Below are positions 8,859-18,738 of a stretch of 54,261 bases of DNA, in pieces. The stretch's first letter is position 1. Each line of letters opens with the position of its first letter. The notes beneath the pieces are model-generated. The model did no database searches and was not told where the DNA came from. It saw only the letters and a program-made list of their open reading frames with translations. This DNA is from Chrysochromulina parva (lineage: Eukaryota; Haptophyta; Prymnesiales; Chrysochromulinaceae): NCBI GenBank assembly GCA_002887195.1, contig PJAB01000040.1:1-54261 (forward strand), written 5' to 3'. The position numbers were made by a program, and so were the translations under genes.

Positions 8859-9737
8859 ATGAGCTCCTTGTTGCCGATGATGCCAGCTGTGGCGATGGCC
8901 TTCACGCCCCACTCAGCGCTGATGCCACGTGCCGTGGCCCACCGTCACGCTCATCCGCCCGTGATGGCGGATGATGAAGCGGCTGCCAGGGCGGCATGGC
9001 TGGCAAAGAAGCGAGCGCCATGGGGAGCGAGCTCAATGCCTGACTCTCGTCCGCTTTATGAGCCGCCATCTTACCTGCCGCCGCCGTGGGCGCCGCCGCC
9101 GCCGCCGCCGCCGCCGCCTCCGCCGCCTCCGCCGCCGCCTTATGTGGAGCCACCGCCGCCGGCAGTCGCACCGCTGCCGGCACAAGAGCTTGGAGTGGTG
9201 GCGGAAGCGGCTCCCACGGAGCTATCGCCGCCGCCATCGCCCGCGGCCACGGAGCGCGCCCCGGGAGCACCCAGCTACCAGCAACCGCCATCGCCTGCTG
9301 CAATGAGCGCGGCCGAGGCCAAGGCAGCATGGCTCGCCAAGATCAGCGCCAAGACGGCAGGACCCTCCTGGACTGCAGCGCCAGCCAGCCCGCCAGCCAG
9401 CCCGCCGGCCAATCCGCCGCCCAGCCCGCCGGCCAACCCGCCGGCGGCCCTCACAGCGGTGACGCGCGCGCAGGTGGAGTCCCTCGAAGCGGCCAAGCGC
9501 GCCCTCGAGGCAGAGATTGAGCTCAAGTTGAAGGAGCGAGAGTTGTTCGAAGCTCGCTCGCAGGCCGCAGCGGTCGTGGCATCGCGCCAGCAAGGAGTCC
9601 AGCAGGGCGTCAAGCAGGGCACTGGCGGTGCCGTGGAGCCACCTAGCATCAATCCACCAGACGTGATGAAAGGCTCTCCTGTGTTTACGGTGCTGATGGG
9701 CGCCTTCATCCTCAACGCCCTCGTCGGCCTGATGTGA
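8859..9737 (+). CDS. Proline-rich protein with plastid-type leader and C-terminal membrane segment
   Basis: I chose the ATG at 8859 because it opens a leader ('MSSLLPMMPAVAMAFTPHSA') with an A-x-A/F junction, the signature of complex-plastid targeting in haptophytes, diatoms and cryptophytes, followed by 'PPVMADDE', a common mature start. The 292-residue product has a polyproline run near residues 76-95, more Pro-rich repeats (P-A-S-P-P, P-A-N-P-P), and two copies of an A-A-W-L-A-K motif on either side ('RAAWLAKKRAPWGAS', 'KAAWLAKISAKTAGPSW'). A charged helix follows (about residues 205-245), then a C-terminal hydrophobic segment ('VFTVLMGAFILNALVGLM') ending at the stop. It may be a plastid membrane-anchored protein of unknown role. 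I do not recognise the family. Confidence 0.6.
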   Translation: MSSLLPMMPAVAMAFTPHSALMPRAVAHRHAHPPVMADDEAAARAAWLAKKRAPWGASSMPDSRPLYEPPSYLPPPWAPPPPPPPPPPPPPPPPYVEPPPPAVAPLPAQELGVVAEAAPTELSPPPSPAATERAPGAPSYQQPPSPAAMSAAEAKAAWLAKISAKTAGPSWTAAPASPPASPPANPPPSPPANPPAALTAVTRAQVESLEAAKRALEAEIELKLKERELFEARSQAAAVVASRQQGVQQGVKQGTGGAVEPPSINPPDVMKGSPVFTVLMGAFILNALVGLM

Positions 9738-10310
9738 TATGATGGGGTGTGCCCTCCAATGGCACAAATGTTGCGAGGCCGATGGCACAAATATTGGAAT
9801 GTTGGTGCCCAAATTGGAAGCTGGGTGCCCTAATTTGGTCAGTATTTGGGTGCGCGTGCATGTGCGCATCCTCTCTGTTTGGTGTTTGATCCCTGGTGCG
9901 CATGCTCTGTTTGCGTGTCGGGTGTTTGCGCCCGGCCCCACACGCCACACGAGGTCGTGGTTGCCCTTCAGCACCGACGGCAGTTGAGGATTTTGACGAA
10001 ATTATCTCGTCGGGCTCGCTTTTGTTATATGCTCTCGGTCGGGCCTGGGGCCTCTCGATCTAAGGGATGCATGTACCCCCGCCTCTTGTGGTTGTGCGTG
10101 TCGTGGTCTGGTTGTCACTGGTCCCTTCATGTGCAAGATGGTGTTTTCGCCCCCCACGTTGTGTCTCCGACGGGACCGGTGGTCGTGTCTTCCGTGACGA
10201 GACACACATTCACATTCACACATGTTCAGTACCAACTGGCACCAACACGCTCATCCCGTGCGACCCACTGTGCGAGCCCAGGTGGGCTGGTGCTGTCCGC
10301 GCAGGTAGTC
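9738..10310. other. Intergenic, 573 bp
   Basis: Between two plus-strand genes lie imperfect repeats near 9757-9840 built on CAATGGCACAAATGTTG / GATGGCACAAATATTGG and GGTGCCCAAATTGGAA, less GC-rich than the surroundings. An open frame runs through from 9846 into the permease gene but has no family similarity before 10311. The rest shows nothing I can name. Confidence 0.4.
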
Positions 10311-12300
10311 ATGGCTTTGTTGGCAGTGGTCCATTTCTTCGCCGCCCTGTCTGCACCTCACCCATCTAGCGTCCGCCCAGCACTCTCAGCGCGACCTGCG
10401 CCTCACTCAGCTAGCGTCCGCCCAGCGCTCTCGGCCGAGCGAGCCGCTATTAGCATGTCGGCCCAGCCACCGGCGAAGCTCAAGGCCTCGCCAACGGGCA
10501 GCGGCGGCGGCGGGAGCGGGAGCGGGAGCAGCAGCAGCAACAGCAGCAGCAGCAGCCACAGCCGCAGCAATTTTTCGCCACCCGCACCGACCAGTTCCTT
10601 GCTTGGTTCGATCGCGCTCGTCGCCGGCACGACGGTCGGTGCGGGAATACTCGCGTTGCCGGCTAAGACGCTCGCGGCGGGTTTCGTACCGACGAGCGTC
10701 GCGCTCCTCATCTCGTGGGTGTACATGGCGAGCTCGGGGGTGCTCATGGCCGAGGTGAACGTGAACACGCTCTGCGCACTCGAACGCAACGCGGTCTCGC
10801 TCTCGACGATGACCGAGGAGACGCTCGGCGTCGCTACCTCTCGGGTTACCTCACTCCTATACGCCTTCATGCAGTACACCCTCCTCGTCGCGTACATGCT
10901 GCAGGGTGGCACACTCTTGCTTGAGATGGGCTCCGGCGTGCCCGCGCTGGCGGCGCTGCCCGCAGCAACGGCGGGCCCACCCATCTTCGCGGTTGTGCTC
11001 AGTACGGCGCTCCTCACACTGCCGCCTACCTTGATGGAGCAGATTAACTCGGTCGCGGTGGTGGGCCTCGTTGGGAGTTTCGTCATCCTGCTCGCACTGG
11101 GCGCGCAGCAGGTGGAGTGCCCCCATGATGGCCTCTGATGAGCTCTGATTGCGTCCTTCATCAGGTGGAGTGCCCCCTGATGGCCTCTGATGAGCTCTGA
11201 TAGCGTCCTTCATCAGGTGGAGTGCCCCCATGATGGACTCTGATGAGCTCTGATTGCGTCCTTCATCAGGTGGAGTGCCCCCTGATGGCCTCTGATGAGC
11301 TCTGATTGCATCCTTCATCAGGTGGAGTGCCCCCTGATGGCCTCTGAGCGTCTCTGGTTGCCCTGGAGGCACTCTGAGCTCCTCGGAAGACTTCAAGACC
11401 TGCCACGCCGTTGACTGCTCAGTGTCAGCTCCTTGCTTTGCACAGGTTGATCCGGCGCTCCTCGCGCACGTCGACGTGCCCGCGGTGGTGCCTGCACTCC
11501 CGGTGATGGTGCTCAGTCTCGTGTACCACAGCGTGGTCCCCACAGTCTGCTACCAGCTCGGCTGCGACCTACCCCGTATCCGTACTGCACTGCTCCTCGG
11601 CTCTGCCCTGCCGTGCCTCATGTTCATCGCCTGGTCCGCCGTCATTCTCGGCAGTGTCCCGTACGACGCCGCCGCGGCTGCAAGCGCCTCGGGGGCGACC
11701 TTTGATCCTCTCGCCGTGCTGCGTGCCTCGGGCGACTCCTTCGGATCCACCGTGCGCCTCTTCTCGCTCCTCGCGGTGTGCACCTCGTTTGTGGGCTTCT
11801 ACTATGGGCTGACCGATTTCTTTGCCGACGTCCTCGGCTTTGATACCAAGGGCGTGGGCAGCAGCGACGGCGGCGAGCAGAACATGGCTGTACTCGAGCC
11901 GAAGGTCGCCAAGAAGGCTCTTGCCGTCCGAGAGGAGGAGGAGGAGGAGGAGAAGGAGCAGGAGGAGGCCGCCGCGCCCACCACAGCGCTACGCACGCCC
12001 GGCGAGAAGGCGTTACTCGGCGCGCTCACGCTGCTGCCGCCCCTGGGCTTTGCGGTGGGGGACCCGTCCATCTTCTTCTCAGCGCTGGACAATGGGGGCA
12101 CGTACGGTGTGATGACTCTCTTCGGCATCCTGCCGGCCGCGATGGCGTGGGCGCAGCGCTACGGCAAGGGCCGCGACCCGGATACGGCCTTTGCGGAAGA
12201 GGCGCTCCCAGGCGGCAAGCTCACGCTGCTCGCGATGATCGCGGCTGGGGCTGCCTTTGTGAGCGTGGAGACGTGGGAGCGCATCGAGGCGCTCACTTAA
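10311..12300 (+). CDS. Aromatic amino acid permease (tyrosine/tryptophan-specific family), two exons
   Basis: Exons 10311-11111 and 11446-12300 join in phase 0 to give 551 residues. The start 'MALLAVVHFFAALSAPHPSS' is a hydrophobic leader followed by a Ser/Ala/Arg-rich stretch, compatible with organelle targeting. The transporter core begins with 'SIALVAGTTVGAGILALPAKT', the first helix of the HAAAP/TyrP family with its unwound G-T-x-x-G-A-G-I motif. About eleven membrane helices follow, including 'PVMVLSLVYHSVVPTVCYQL'. A hydrophilic loop holds a Glu/Lys run (about 11925-11970). Plant plastid-targeted relatives are known, so plastid tyrosine or tryptophan transport is a fair inference; substrate and location are unproven. 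The intron is a tandem repeat array. Confidence 0.82.
11112..11445 (+). repeat. Intron made of four tandem 52/53-bp GT...AG units plus a unique tail
   Basis: Units run 11112-11164, 11165-11216, 11217-11269 and 11270-11321. Each starts GTGGAGTGCCCC and ends CCTTCATCAG, so every unit has its own donor, CTGATG branch-like motifs and acceptor. A fifth copy starts at 11322 and diverges into unique sequence ending TTTGCACAG at 11445. The whole stretch must be removed to keep the frame. Confidence 0.92.
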
Positions 12301-12620
12301 AGTCAACACTTGGACGAGGACTTGTCTCATGTCTGTGTGCCTCGGTGGCGTGACCGGCTTGTTCTTCGAAATTTCTTTGCAATGTTATATTCTTTCCACA
12401 TCATAATCCAATCAAATCACTATATAAATGCAACATATACTGTACAGTAGTATTTTATATGGTCCAAAATGCGAAAACGCGCGTTCCTAACTCGGAGCTC
12501 CTCGAAACTCCGATTTCGTCTCCAGATTGACATCTACTGGACCCTTTTGTGCACTTTTGGTTCGTGATTCTTTGGTTCTATGATCATCACTCTGTTCCAC
12601 TCGAAGCGAAAGACCGTTCC
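12301..12620. other. Intergenic with an AT-rich island
   Basis: About 12372-12466 is strikingly AT-rich compared with the GC-rich surroundings and contains TATATAAAT and a perfect 12-bp palindrome TACTGTACAGTA (12438-12449). It separates two plus-strand genes and may hold the end of one and the promoter of the next. Confidence 0.5.
12421..12429 (+). promoter_or_regulatory. Possible TATA box
   Basis: TATATAAAT lies about 190 bp upstream of the ATG at 12621 inside an AT-rich island. The spacing allows a normal 5' UTR, but one AT-rich word is weak evidence. Confidence 0.3.
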
Positions 12621-14191
12621 ATGCGTAGCCGAATGCCACAGATGCCAAGTGCCGAAACCGTCGATCCAAACTTGAAACTATCTTCCAACGCCCTTCGCAC
12701 ATACGCTACGCGACAGTATTCCCCGACGCGATTGCGGTCTTCTCATAAGCTTCATCCACTTTCGCGGATGGATACTCCATCATTGGGCCGCTGCTCCGTG
12801 CGCAGTGTAGATTCGATGCTCTCGGAAAATGCCTTGACTTACTTTGAACAAGGAGAGAGGTCCTACTCGCAGCGGCGCTCGCTCTCGAAAACTACGCCCT
12901 CTTGCTCACCGCCCTCGAACACAAAAACAAGAGCGCGGGAACCTCTTGCCTTCTCAACATCAACGAGTTCCATCCTCCGCGATCCCGCTTTGCGCAAAAT
13001 CGGCCGAAACGCGCTGCAGCCCTGGCCGGGAAAGGAACTGCCAAACCGCAAGAAGCTGTCCGGTACGGCCGAGTCCATCACCCTTGCGACCATGGCTGAG
13101 CCCAAGGACGTCGTCAGCCATTACCGATCGCTCAACGTGACCCTTGACAGCAAATCGGCATGGGAGGATCTGGCAAGGCAGGAGAAGCCGCGCACGTCCA
13201 GGCCTGCCTCGGTGTCCGCTGACCGGATGTCCATCAATGTGATGATTGACGAGCAAGACTTCGCTTCTGCAGACGATGTATTCCCACAATATGATGAGGA
13301 CTCTGTCACGAGCGAAAAGGCGCTCGCGAACGATGAGGCTCTCATGGCCGTGCGCCGGCGCTTTCGCCCACCTGTTGAGTTTGCGCCGATCTCGTACGGC
13401 GCCACGCAGCTCCTGCACCTCGAGCAAGCTCGGCAAGCTGCACGCAGGTAATTGCGCCGTTAAGGCAGCCCGAGCCTCGCCGCCACAGCGCCTCGGTTCA
13501 GATATGCTCGGGGCCTTCTCTCACCCTCGCTTTTCCTGTGCGCAGCGGCTGCGATCGAGTGGACGTGGCCATCCAGGCCATCAACAGCCTCATGCCCATT
13601 CAGATGGTTGCCATCGAGCACCTCTATGCGCTGTACGCTGACTGCAAGCCCACCTCATTCAGCTTGGCGCGCGCCTCGCTCACCCCTTCGCGGTGGCTTG
13701 TCTTCTGCCGGCACATGCTCCGCCAGCCCGCATCGTTGGAGCTGCTCTTGAGCCTGCCGGTGCTCACTAGCCTGTACGAGCGCTTCGAGCGCCGGCGCCA
13801 GCAGGCTCGTGAGAGCAAGGGCCAGGCGGCCTCCCCGCTCGGCGTCGGCCCCTTCATCGGGCTACTTTGCGAGGTGGCCGACCACTGGGAGCGGCGGAAC
13901 GCTCTCGCACCCCCTGAGCCGCCTTCTTCCCCCTCTTCCTCTGGATATCGGGCGGCGGCGGCGGCGACGACATGCCCGACCACGTCGCCGGACCGTGGCC
14001 TCTTTGAGGCCGTCCGGCAAAAGCTGCGCCTACCAGCGGACCTCCCCCCGCTCCTCTACCTGCTCGACCGAATTGCGCGGCTGTGCCAGCGCTCGGACGA
14101 GCTCTACCACGGGCATCGCGTGGAAGAGCTCTACCAGGATGGACATCGCAAGGCGCTCGATTCGTTGCGTATCGAACCGATGAGCCCGTGA
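12621..14191 (+). CDS. Conserved-looking protein of unknown function, two exons
   Basis: Exons 12621-13447 and 13546-14191 join in phase 2 across a 98-bp GTAATT...GTGCGCAG intron to give 490 residues. The first 200 residues are basic, Ser/Thr/Arg-rich and probably disordered ('TRQYSPTRLRSSHK', 'RRSLSKTTPS'). From about residue 225 the protein is ordered and helical: 'GCDRVDVAIQAINSLMPIQMVAIEHLYALYADC', shown here for its long amphipathic helices with no repeats, then 'SRWLVFCRHMLRQPASLELL', then a Ser/Pro loop and a final helical part ('LPPLLYLLDRIARLCQR'). I do not recognise a family. The intron carries none of the CTGATG repeats seen elsewhere. The start was placed at the first ATG of the open frame. 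Confidence 0.65.
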
Positions 14192-14704
14192 ATTGGGGCG
14201 GAGGGGAGTTCCACAAGAAGCAACGCGAGGCCAAAGACGTCTCGCTGACTTTGCGCTGAGCGAGACTTCAGAATCGTGTCAAACCCGGGGGAGCGCATGT
14301 CGGGAATTGTGAGGCCGTGCTAGATGTTAACAAGGTCGTTGTGTGTTAGTTGTGTGCCGAGCGTGAGGCAGCAGTTACGAACAGTCCATGTGTGCTGACG
14401 CTGACCTGCTGACGCTGACCTGCTCCTCGAGTGCCCCCCAAGAAATACGGATAGATTGGGAAGTTTGTAAATTTCCTTTTTTGTCTATTTTTTCCGAGAA
14501 AGGAAGATTTCCAAAACAACTCTTTGAGGACTTTCCGAGGTCCCCCAGTGAAGTCGAAGACACGCATTTGGGGGCAGATCGCAGCAAGGGTCGTCCTCAA
14601 CTACGACCAAACTTACGTGGTCGCGGACGTTCGCGGCACACCTGGTTGATCAGCAGCAGCAGCAGCACACCTGGGACGATACGAAGGCGGCCCATCTCCT
14701 GCGA
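14192..14704. other. Intergenic, 513 bp
   Basis: It contains a short duplicated block GCTGACGCTGACCTGCT near 14395-14425 and a T-rich patch near 14465-14500. No coding sequence or RNA gene is apparent. An upstream exon of the next gene cannot be ruled out. Confidence 0.4.
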
Positions 14705-17023
14705 ATGTACTTCGACTTCCGCAAAGTATCTTGGCTACGGAGTCTCAACAGGGAGGAGATCCATTCGTCGCAGCGGCATGAGTTCCAAAAGTTCCCCTGG
14801 CAGAGTCGTACGATGCTCATGCCGCCCGAGTCAAGCGAACAAAAGGTGGTCAAGCGAAAGTTGACGATCAAGATCGTGGACGCGCCTGTGTCGGGGGGCA
14901 ATGTCGAGATTGAAGTGGACGAGGACGCCACGTTCGAGGCCGTCGTGTGCAAACTCCGGAAGAAGGTTGACAATCTGCCTGACGCAACCTTAGACCTCGT
15001 GCCAGTGGCTGACGGTCACCACGACGCGGTCGACCTCACACTGAACGTCTCTCGCAAGATCGCGACCTGTGGCTTCAAGTTCAAGCTGGTTGTGGCGGCG
15101 GCGCCCGAGGCCGAGGCCGAGGGCGGCGCCAAGGCCGAGGCCGTGGTTCCCATGCCGGCTACTGCGCCGGCTCCCGCGCCCTCGCCGCCACCGAGCAAGT
15201 CCAAGCCCAAGAAGGAGCCTCCGCCAGACCCGTTCTCGCTCGTGCCCTCGCGCTGGTGGCAGTCGGATCTCCCTCGACGCTCGGGGGAGATTGACCCCAA
15301 ATCGCCGCGCACGAGCGTGCCGGCATCCCCGCTCATGCGCGGAGCGTTCGGAGCCGAGCACTTGGACTTGTACGGCGGCTGGGCGTGGCTCGACGAGGCC
15401 AATGACCTTGGGCGCGTGCCGCGTGGAGTCATAGCGCACGTGCCGCCGCCAAGCCACAAGCCCCTCTGCTTCCGCGTCGAGTCAGGGCCCGAGCATCGGC
15501 CAGCGCCGTTTGGCTCGCCGGCCCTTAGGTTGTCTGACGGGCAGCACACGATGTCGCCGCGCACGGCGACGCCCTCCCCATCAGGCACCTGCTCGCCCGT
15601 CTCAGCGGCCTCCTCCTCCTCACCTGTGCGAGTTGGAGGTCGAGGCTCTCCCCCGACTCTTCACAGCGCTCTTCACAGCGCTCCACACGGCGCGACGCCG
15701 GTCTGGCCTCCGACACTGAAGTCGGGCGCGCCGAAATCCCCTCCCGAGCGCAAGAATCACCTCAGCCCCTCCCACTCTGCCACGGCCACGGCCACGGCTG
15801 TGCCAGCGCAGCAGCCATGGAAGATGAAGTCGAACGCGAAGATCATAGGCGCGCCGGAGATGTACAATCTCAAGCCACCCCAGCCGATGCCGTCGACGAC
15901 GCCGTCGCCACCGCCGCCGCCGCCGGTGCGGCCACGAGTACCGCCTCGGCCGCGACCGTCGCCTCGTCTGCCGACGGCGAGCGCACCCGAGGGGAGCGAG
16001 AGGGGCGGCACACCGAAAGCGACCAGTCCAGAGGCTTCCCACAGCCCAGAGGCGATCTCGTTGGACACGAATGTGATTTCGCCCAAGTTTGGCGCCGCGA
16101 CTACGCCGCCATCCAAGAAGGCGTCCCCGACTACTCCTACTCCTACTGCTCCTACTACTCCTACGCCGCCGGCTCTGTTCCCACCCTGGTACGCGCCCTT
16201 CTTGGCGGTGGCGCAAATGTCGGCTCGATCGCCACCGAGCGATGAGCGATCGCCGGCTCGACCCCCCCCTCCCGTCCCCACCGCCCGGTCCCCCCCTCCC
16301 GTCCCCACCGCCGAGCTCGCGAGCGGGGCTTGGAAGGGAGATTCCGATCTCGTCCAATCTTGGAAGGGAGATTCCGATCTCGTCCTCGTGACGAAGAAGC
16401 TCGGGGTGCTCGGCCCGGCGAGCGCGAAGGCGGCCCGCTCCCTCGTGGGCGCTCTTGGGGCGATGCTCGACGAGCTCGATGATGATGATGATGTGGTCGC
16501 GCGTCGGGCGGCATGGTCGGAGCTCTTCGATGCGCAACTGGTCCCGATCCTCTGTGAGCTGCTCCGCTGCCATGCCGAGGAGCCCAAACTCGTGACGATG
16601 ATCTGCCGGATTCTCGCGCAATGCGACGACGAGGCGCTCGCTGCTCAAGCCGCGGATGCGGGTGGGCTCGAGGCGCTCACGACGACGCTCTTGTCCGCGA
16701 AGCTCGGCGCCGGCGTGCTGCGTTGGGCGGCTGCAGCACTCCTGACGCTCACGCATGGCTCTGTGAGCCGCTCGGCGGCCGCCATCCAGGCGGGCGCAGG
16801 CACGGCCGTGGCGGAGGCGCTACGCGCGCTGGCCGAGAGCAAGGAGCTCTCATGGTCTTCTCAGAACAAGGGCAAGCTACCAGCGGAGCTTGTAGAATAC
16901 CAGCGGAGTTTGGAACTCGTGCTGAAATGGCTCTCGTGGCAGCACAGCCTCGTCGCGCCCAAAGAGGTGGCGGAGGCGCGCTTGTTCTCGGCGGCCACAT
17001 ATGAGGGCGTGCTGCGAGCTTAG
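14705..17023 (+). CDS. Large protein with proline-rich middle and armadillo-like C-terminus
   Basis: The 772-residue frame has three parts. Residues 1-120 include 'RKLTIKIVDAPVSGG' and 'VEIEVDEDATFEAVVCKLRKKV', which look like a small beta-grasp (ubiquitin-like or PB1-like) domain. Residues 130-530 are Pro/Ser/Thr/Ala-rich and disordered. Residues about 560-760 are helical, with Leu/Ala-rich repeats ('LVPILCELLRCHAEEPKLVTMICRILAQC', 'AGGLEALTTTLLSAKLG') that resemble armadillo/HEAT repeats, a protein-binding fold. A 30-bp tandem duplication near 16332-16386 gives two copies of W-K-G-D-S-D-L-V. The protein is probably a scaffold or regulator. Several overlapping antisense frames come from the biased composition and are not genes. 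Confidence 0.65.
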   Translation: MYFDFRKVSWLRSLNREEIHSSQRHEFQKFPWQSRTMLMPPESSEQKVVKRKLTIKIVDAPVSGGNVEIEVDEDATFEAVVCKLRKKVDNLPDATLDLVPVADGHHDAVDLTLNVSRKIATCGFKFKLVVAAAPEAEAEGGAKAEAVVPMPATAPAPAPSPPPSKSKPKKEPPPDPFSLVPSRWWQSDLPRRSGEIDPKSPRTSVPASPLMRGAFGAEHLDLYGGWAWLDEANDLGRVPRGVIAHVPPPSHKPLCFRVESGPEHRPAPFGSPALRLSDGQHTMSPRTATPSPSGTCSPVSAASSSSPVRVGGRGSPPTLHSALHSAPHGATPVWPPTLKSGAPKSPPERKNHLSPSHSATATATAVPAQQPWKMKSNAKIIGAPEMYNLKPPQPMPSTTPSPPPPPPVRPRVPPRPRPSPRLPTASAPEGSERGGTPKATSPEASHSPEAISLDTNVISPKFGAATTPPSKKASPTTPTPTAPTTPTPPALFPPWYAPFLAVAQMSARSPPSDERSPARPPPPVPTARSPPPVPTAELASGAWKGDSDLVQSWKGDSDLVLVTKKLGVLGPASAKAARSLVGALGAMLDELDDDDDVVARRAAWSELFDAQLVPILCELLRCHAEEPKLVTMICRILAQCDDEALAAQAADAGGLEALTTTLLSAKLGAGVLRWAAAALLTLTHGSVSRSAAAIQAGAGTAVAEALRALAESKELSWSSQNKGKLPAELVEYQRSLELVLKWLSWQHSLVAPKEVAEARLFSAATYEGVLRA

Positions 17024-17468
17024 AGCTCGCGGTGGCAGCTCCGAGCTCGGTGCACACCACGTAATCTCGGTATCCATAGGGCGTAGGGACCCCCGGGGTT
17101 GGGGGGTTATAAGTAGGTATCTCCGAACTCGATAATGAAAAAGTTCGACAAGGCTTGGTTGGTTCATCAGGCTCACAGGTGTTGTTTCACCTTTTCCGGG
17201 ATTCCGCCCTAGTTTTCCGCCCTCGATCCAATGCCTCACGGTTTACACGCTTTCCCATTCCGCCTCAGCCCTCACCGGTCACACGCGCGACGATTTCGAT
17301 TACCGACATCCATGACCGACATCCCTTGATTTTTCAGGACATCCCTCACCGGTCACACGCGCGCTTTTCCTTCCACAAATATCATCATGATGTCGCACGC
17401 TCCTGCGCACGCATAAAAAAGCGAACGAGCAGCGAACGAGACCATACGATACTTCACACTACTACCCG
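17024..17468. other. Intergenic between convergent genes
   Basis: It has a C/G homopolymer-rich spot with ACCCCCGGGGTTGGGGGG (near 17091-17108) and the repeated phrase CCTCACCGGTCACACGCGCG (near 17268 and 17345). No gene is seen. Confidence 0.4.
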
Positions 17469-18524
17469 CTACCCCCCCGCCGCTAAGTCGTACAAGTACA
17501 CACTTTTCCCCCCCGCTATGTGGCCTCGGCTTGTGCCTGTGACACGCTCGTCTGTTCGCTTGCTATAGAACGCATGCTGTGTCGGCGTCGTTTGAGATCC
17601 GTTGGAGATGCAAAGCGACGCGACGGCGGTCTTATCTGTGCGCTTTGCAACTCGAATGACCGCCAAGCTGTCGCCAAGCAATCGCTGCTGCTCGAGCAAA
17701 CTTTCGCGCGCAACTTCGAAGCGCTCGGATATGGACGGGCTCATTGCAGGCAGGATTTCAGGGCTGATCAACACCTCCCTCTCCGCCCCCTTGTTCACCA
17801 CTCCCTGTGGTTGCCCCGTCACGTCCACCTTCTTTGCCTCCGGATGCCGTACCCGCTGCCCAACCACCACGTGTCGTACCTCGGCAACGGCATTTTGCGT
17901 GCGTGGCTGCCCGGGAAACTGCTGCACCAATGGCGTCGGTGAGGTGCGAACGTGCGCGAGGCCGGGCGCGAGCAAATTGTCCGTGGGCCTAACCGTGGGC
18001 CTGGCGAGCCTCGACCATCCAGTCCGCGCCGGGCCTTTGGGCATGGGACGCCATGACGTGGGGATCAACCCCGCCTGAAATCCCCTGTGAAACCAAGTTG
18101 GGCTCGCCTCGACCACGGAGAGGGCGTGTTGAGAGACCGTGCTGCCGCGTGGGCGCCGACCAGACTGTGGCCGCGTGGGCGGCGACTGGGACAGCAGCTT
18201 CCTTTGCGAGAGGATGGCACCCGCGGACTGGGCTCTGCGGAGGTTGTCCTGCTCACGCTGCACAAGCGTGTTCAGACGCGGACGTGCGTTCAGGTTGGAG
18301 CCAGCGATGGACTGGGGTGCAAAGATGACGACTGGGTTCCCTGAGAAGAGCGAGGCCGCCGTACTGGGCCTGCTGGGGATCTCGTCGGCAGGGGCAGCCA
18401 TGGCGTCGTCGAACGAGTCGTGCTCGAGGGGATCCGGAACGACCACTTGCAAGGCCCCGGGTGCGCGCAAGTAGGTGCGGCCAAGGCGGACCGCCGCGGC
18501 ATGCTGGCGCCCGTGCGCCATCAT
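17469..18524 (-). CDS. Hypothetical protein without recognised domain
   Basis: An uninterrupted 351-residue frame runs from ATG 18524 to TAG 17469. The product is basic and Pro/Arg/Ser-rich, with no membrane segment. Patches such as 'RPSTAASLFSGNPVVIFAP' and 'SPSISERFEVARESLLEQQRLLG' could be linear motifs and a short helix. Nothing identifies its role. It lies tail-to-tail with the armadillo-like gene and head-to-head with the CWC2-like gene (215 bp apart). Length and codon use on this strand make it more likely real than the overlapping plus-strand frames, but I am not certain. Confidence 0.45.
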   Translation of the reverse strand: MMAHGRQHAAAVRLGRTYLRAPGALQVVVPDPLEHDSFDDAMAAPADEIPSRPSTAASLFSGNPVVIFAPQSIAGSNLNARPRLNTLVQREQDNLRRAQSAGAILSQRKLLSQSPPTRPQSGRRPRGSTVSQHALSVVEASPTWFHRGFQAGLIPTSWRPMPKGPARTGWSRLARPTVRPTDNLLAPGLAHVRTSPTPLVQQFPGQPRTQNAVAEVRHVVVGQRVRHPEAKKVDVTGQPQGVVNKGAEREVLISPEILPAMSPSISERFEVARESLLEQQRLLGDSLAVIRVAKRTDKTAVASLCISNGSQTTPTQHAFYSKRTDERVTGTSRGHIAGGKSVYLYDLAAGG

Positions 18525-18738
18525 GATTCCTTACGAGCTCGCGTCTTTTCCGACTTTGCTTCACCAACTAGAGTTCACCAGGATTGCGTTTCGGTGCACA
18601 AGGTGAATGCATGCGCAGCCAATCAGAGGTGGACTCAAGCCAGCCGTTCACAGGTCAAGAGATCTGAGAATGGAACTCCACACTCGATCGAACCGGCACA
18701 CGTCCTAGGATCCGTCCTAGTGCGCGATAAACGTAAAG

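Noticed and set aside
15620..16756. Long minus-strand open frame opposite the armadillo-like gene
   Set aside because: It is Arg/Gly-rich with no domain and mirrors the Pro/Ala-rich codons of the plus-strand gene; a typical GC-rich shadow frame.
17107..17114. TTATAAG as a TATA box
   Set aside because: It lies between two convergent 3' ends, so no gene start is near.
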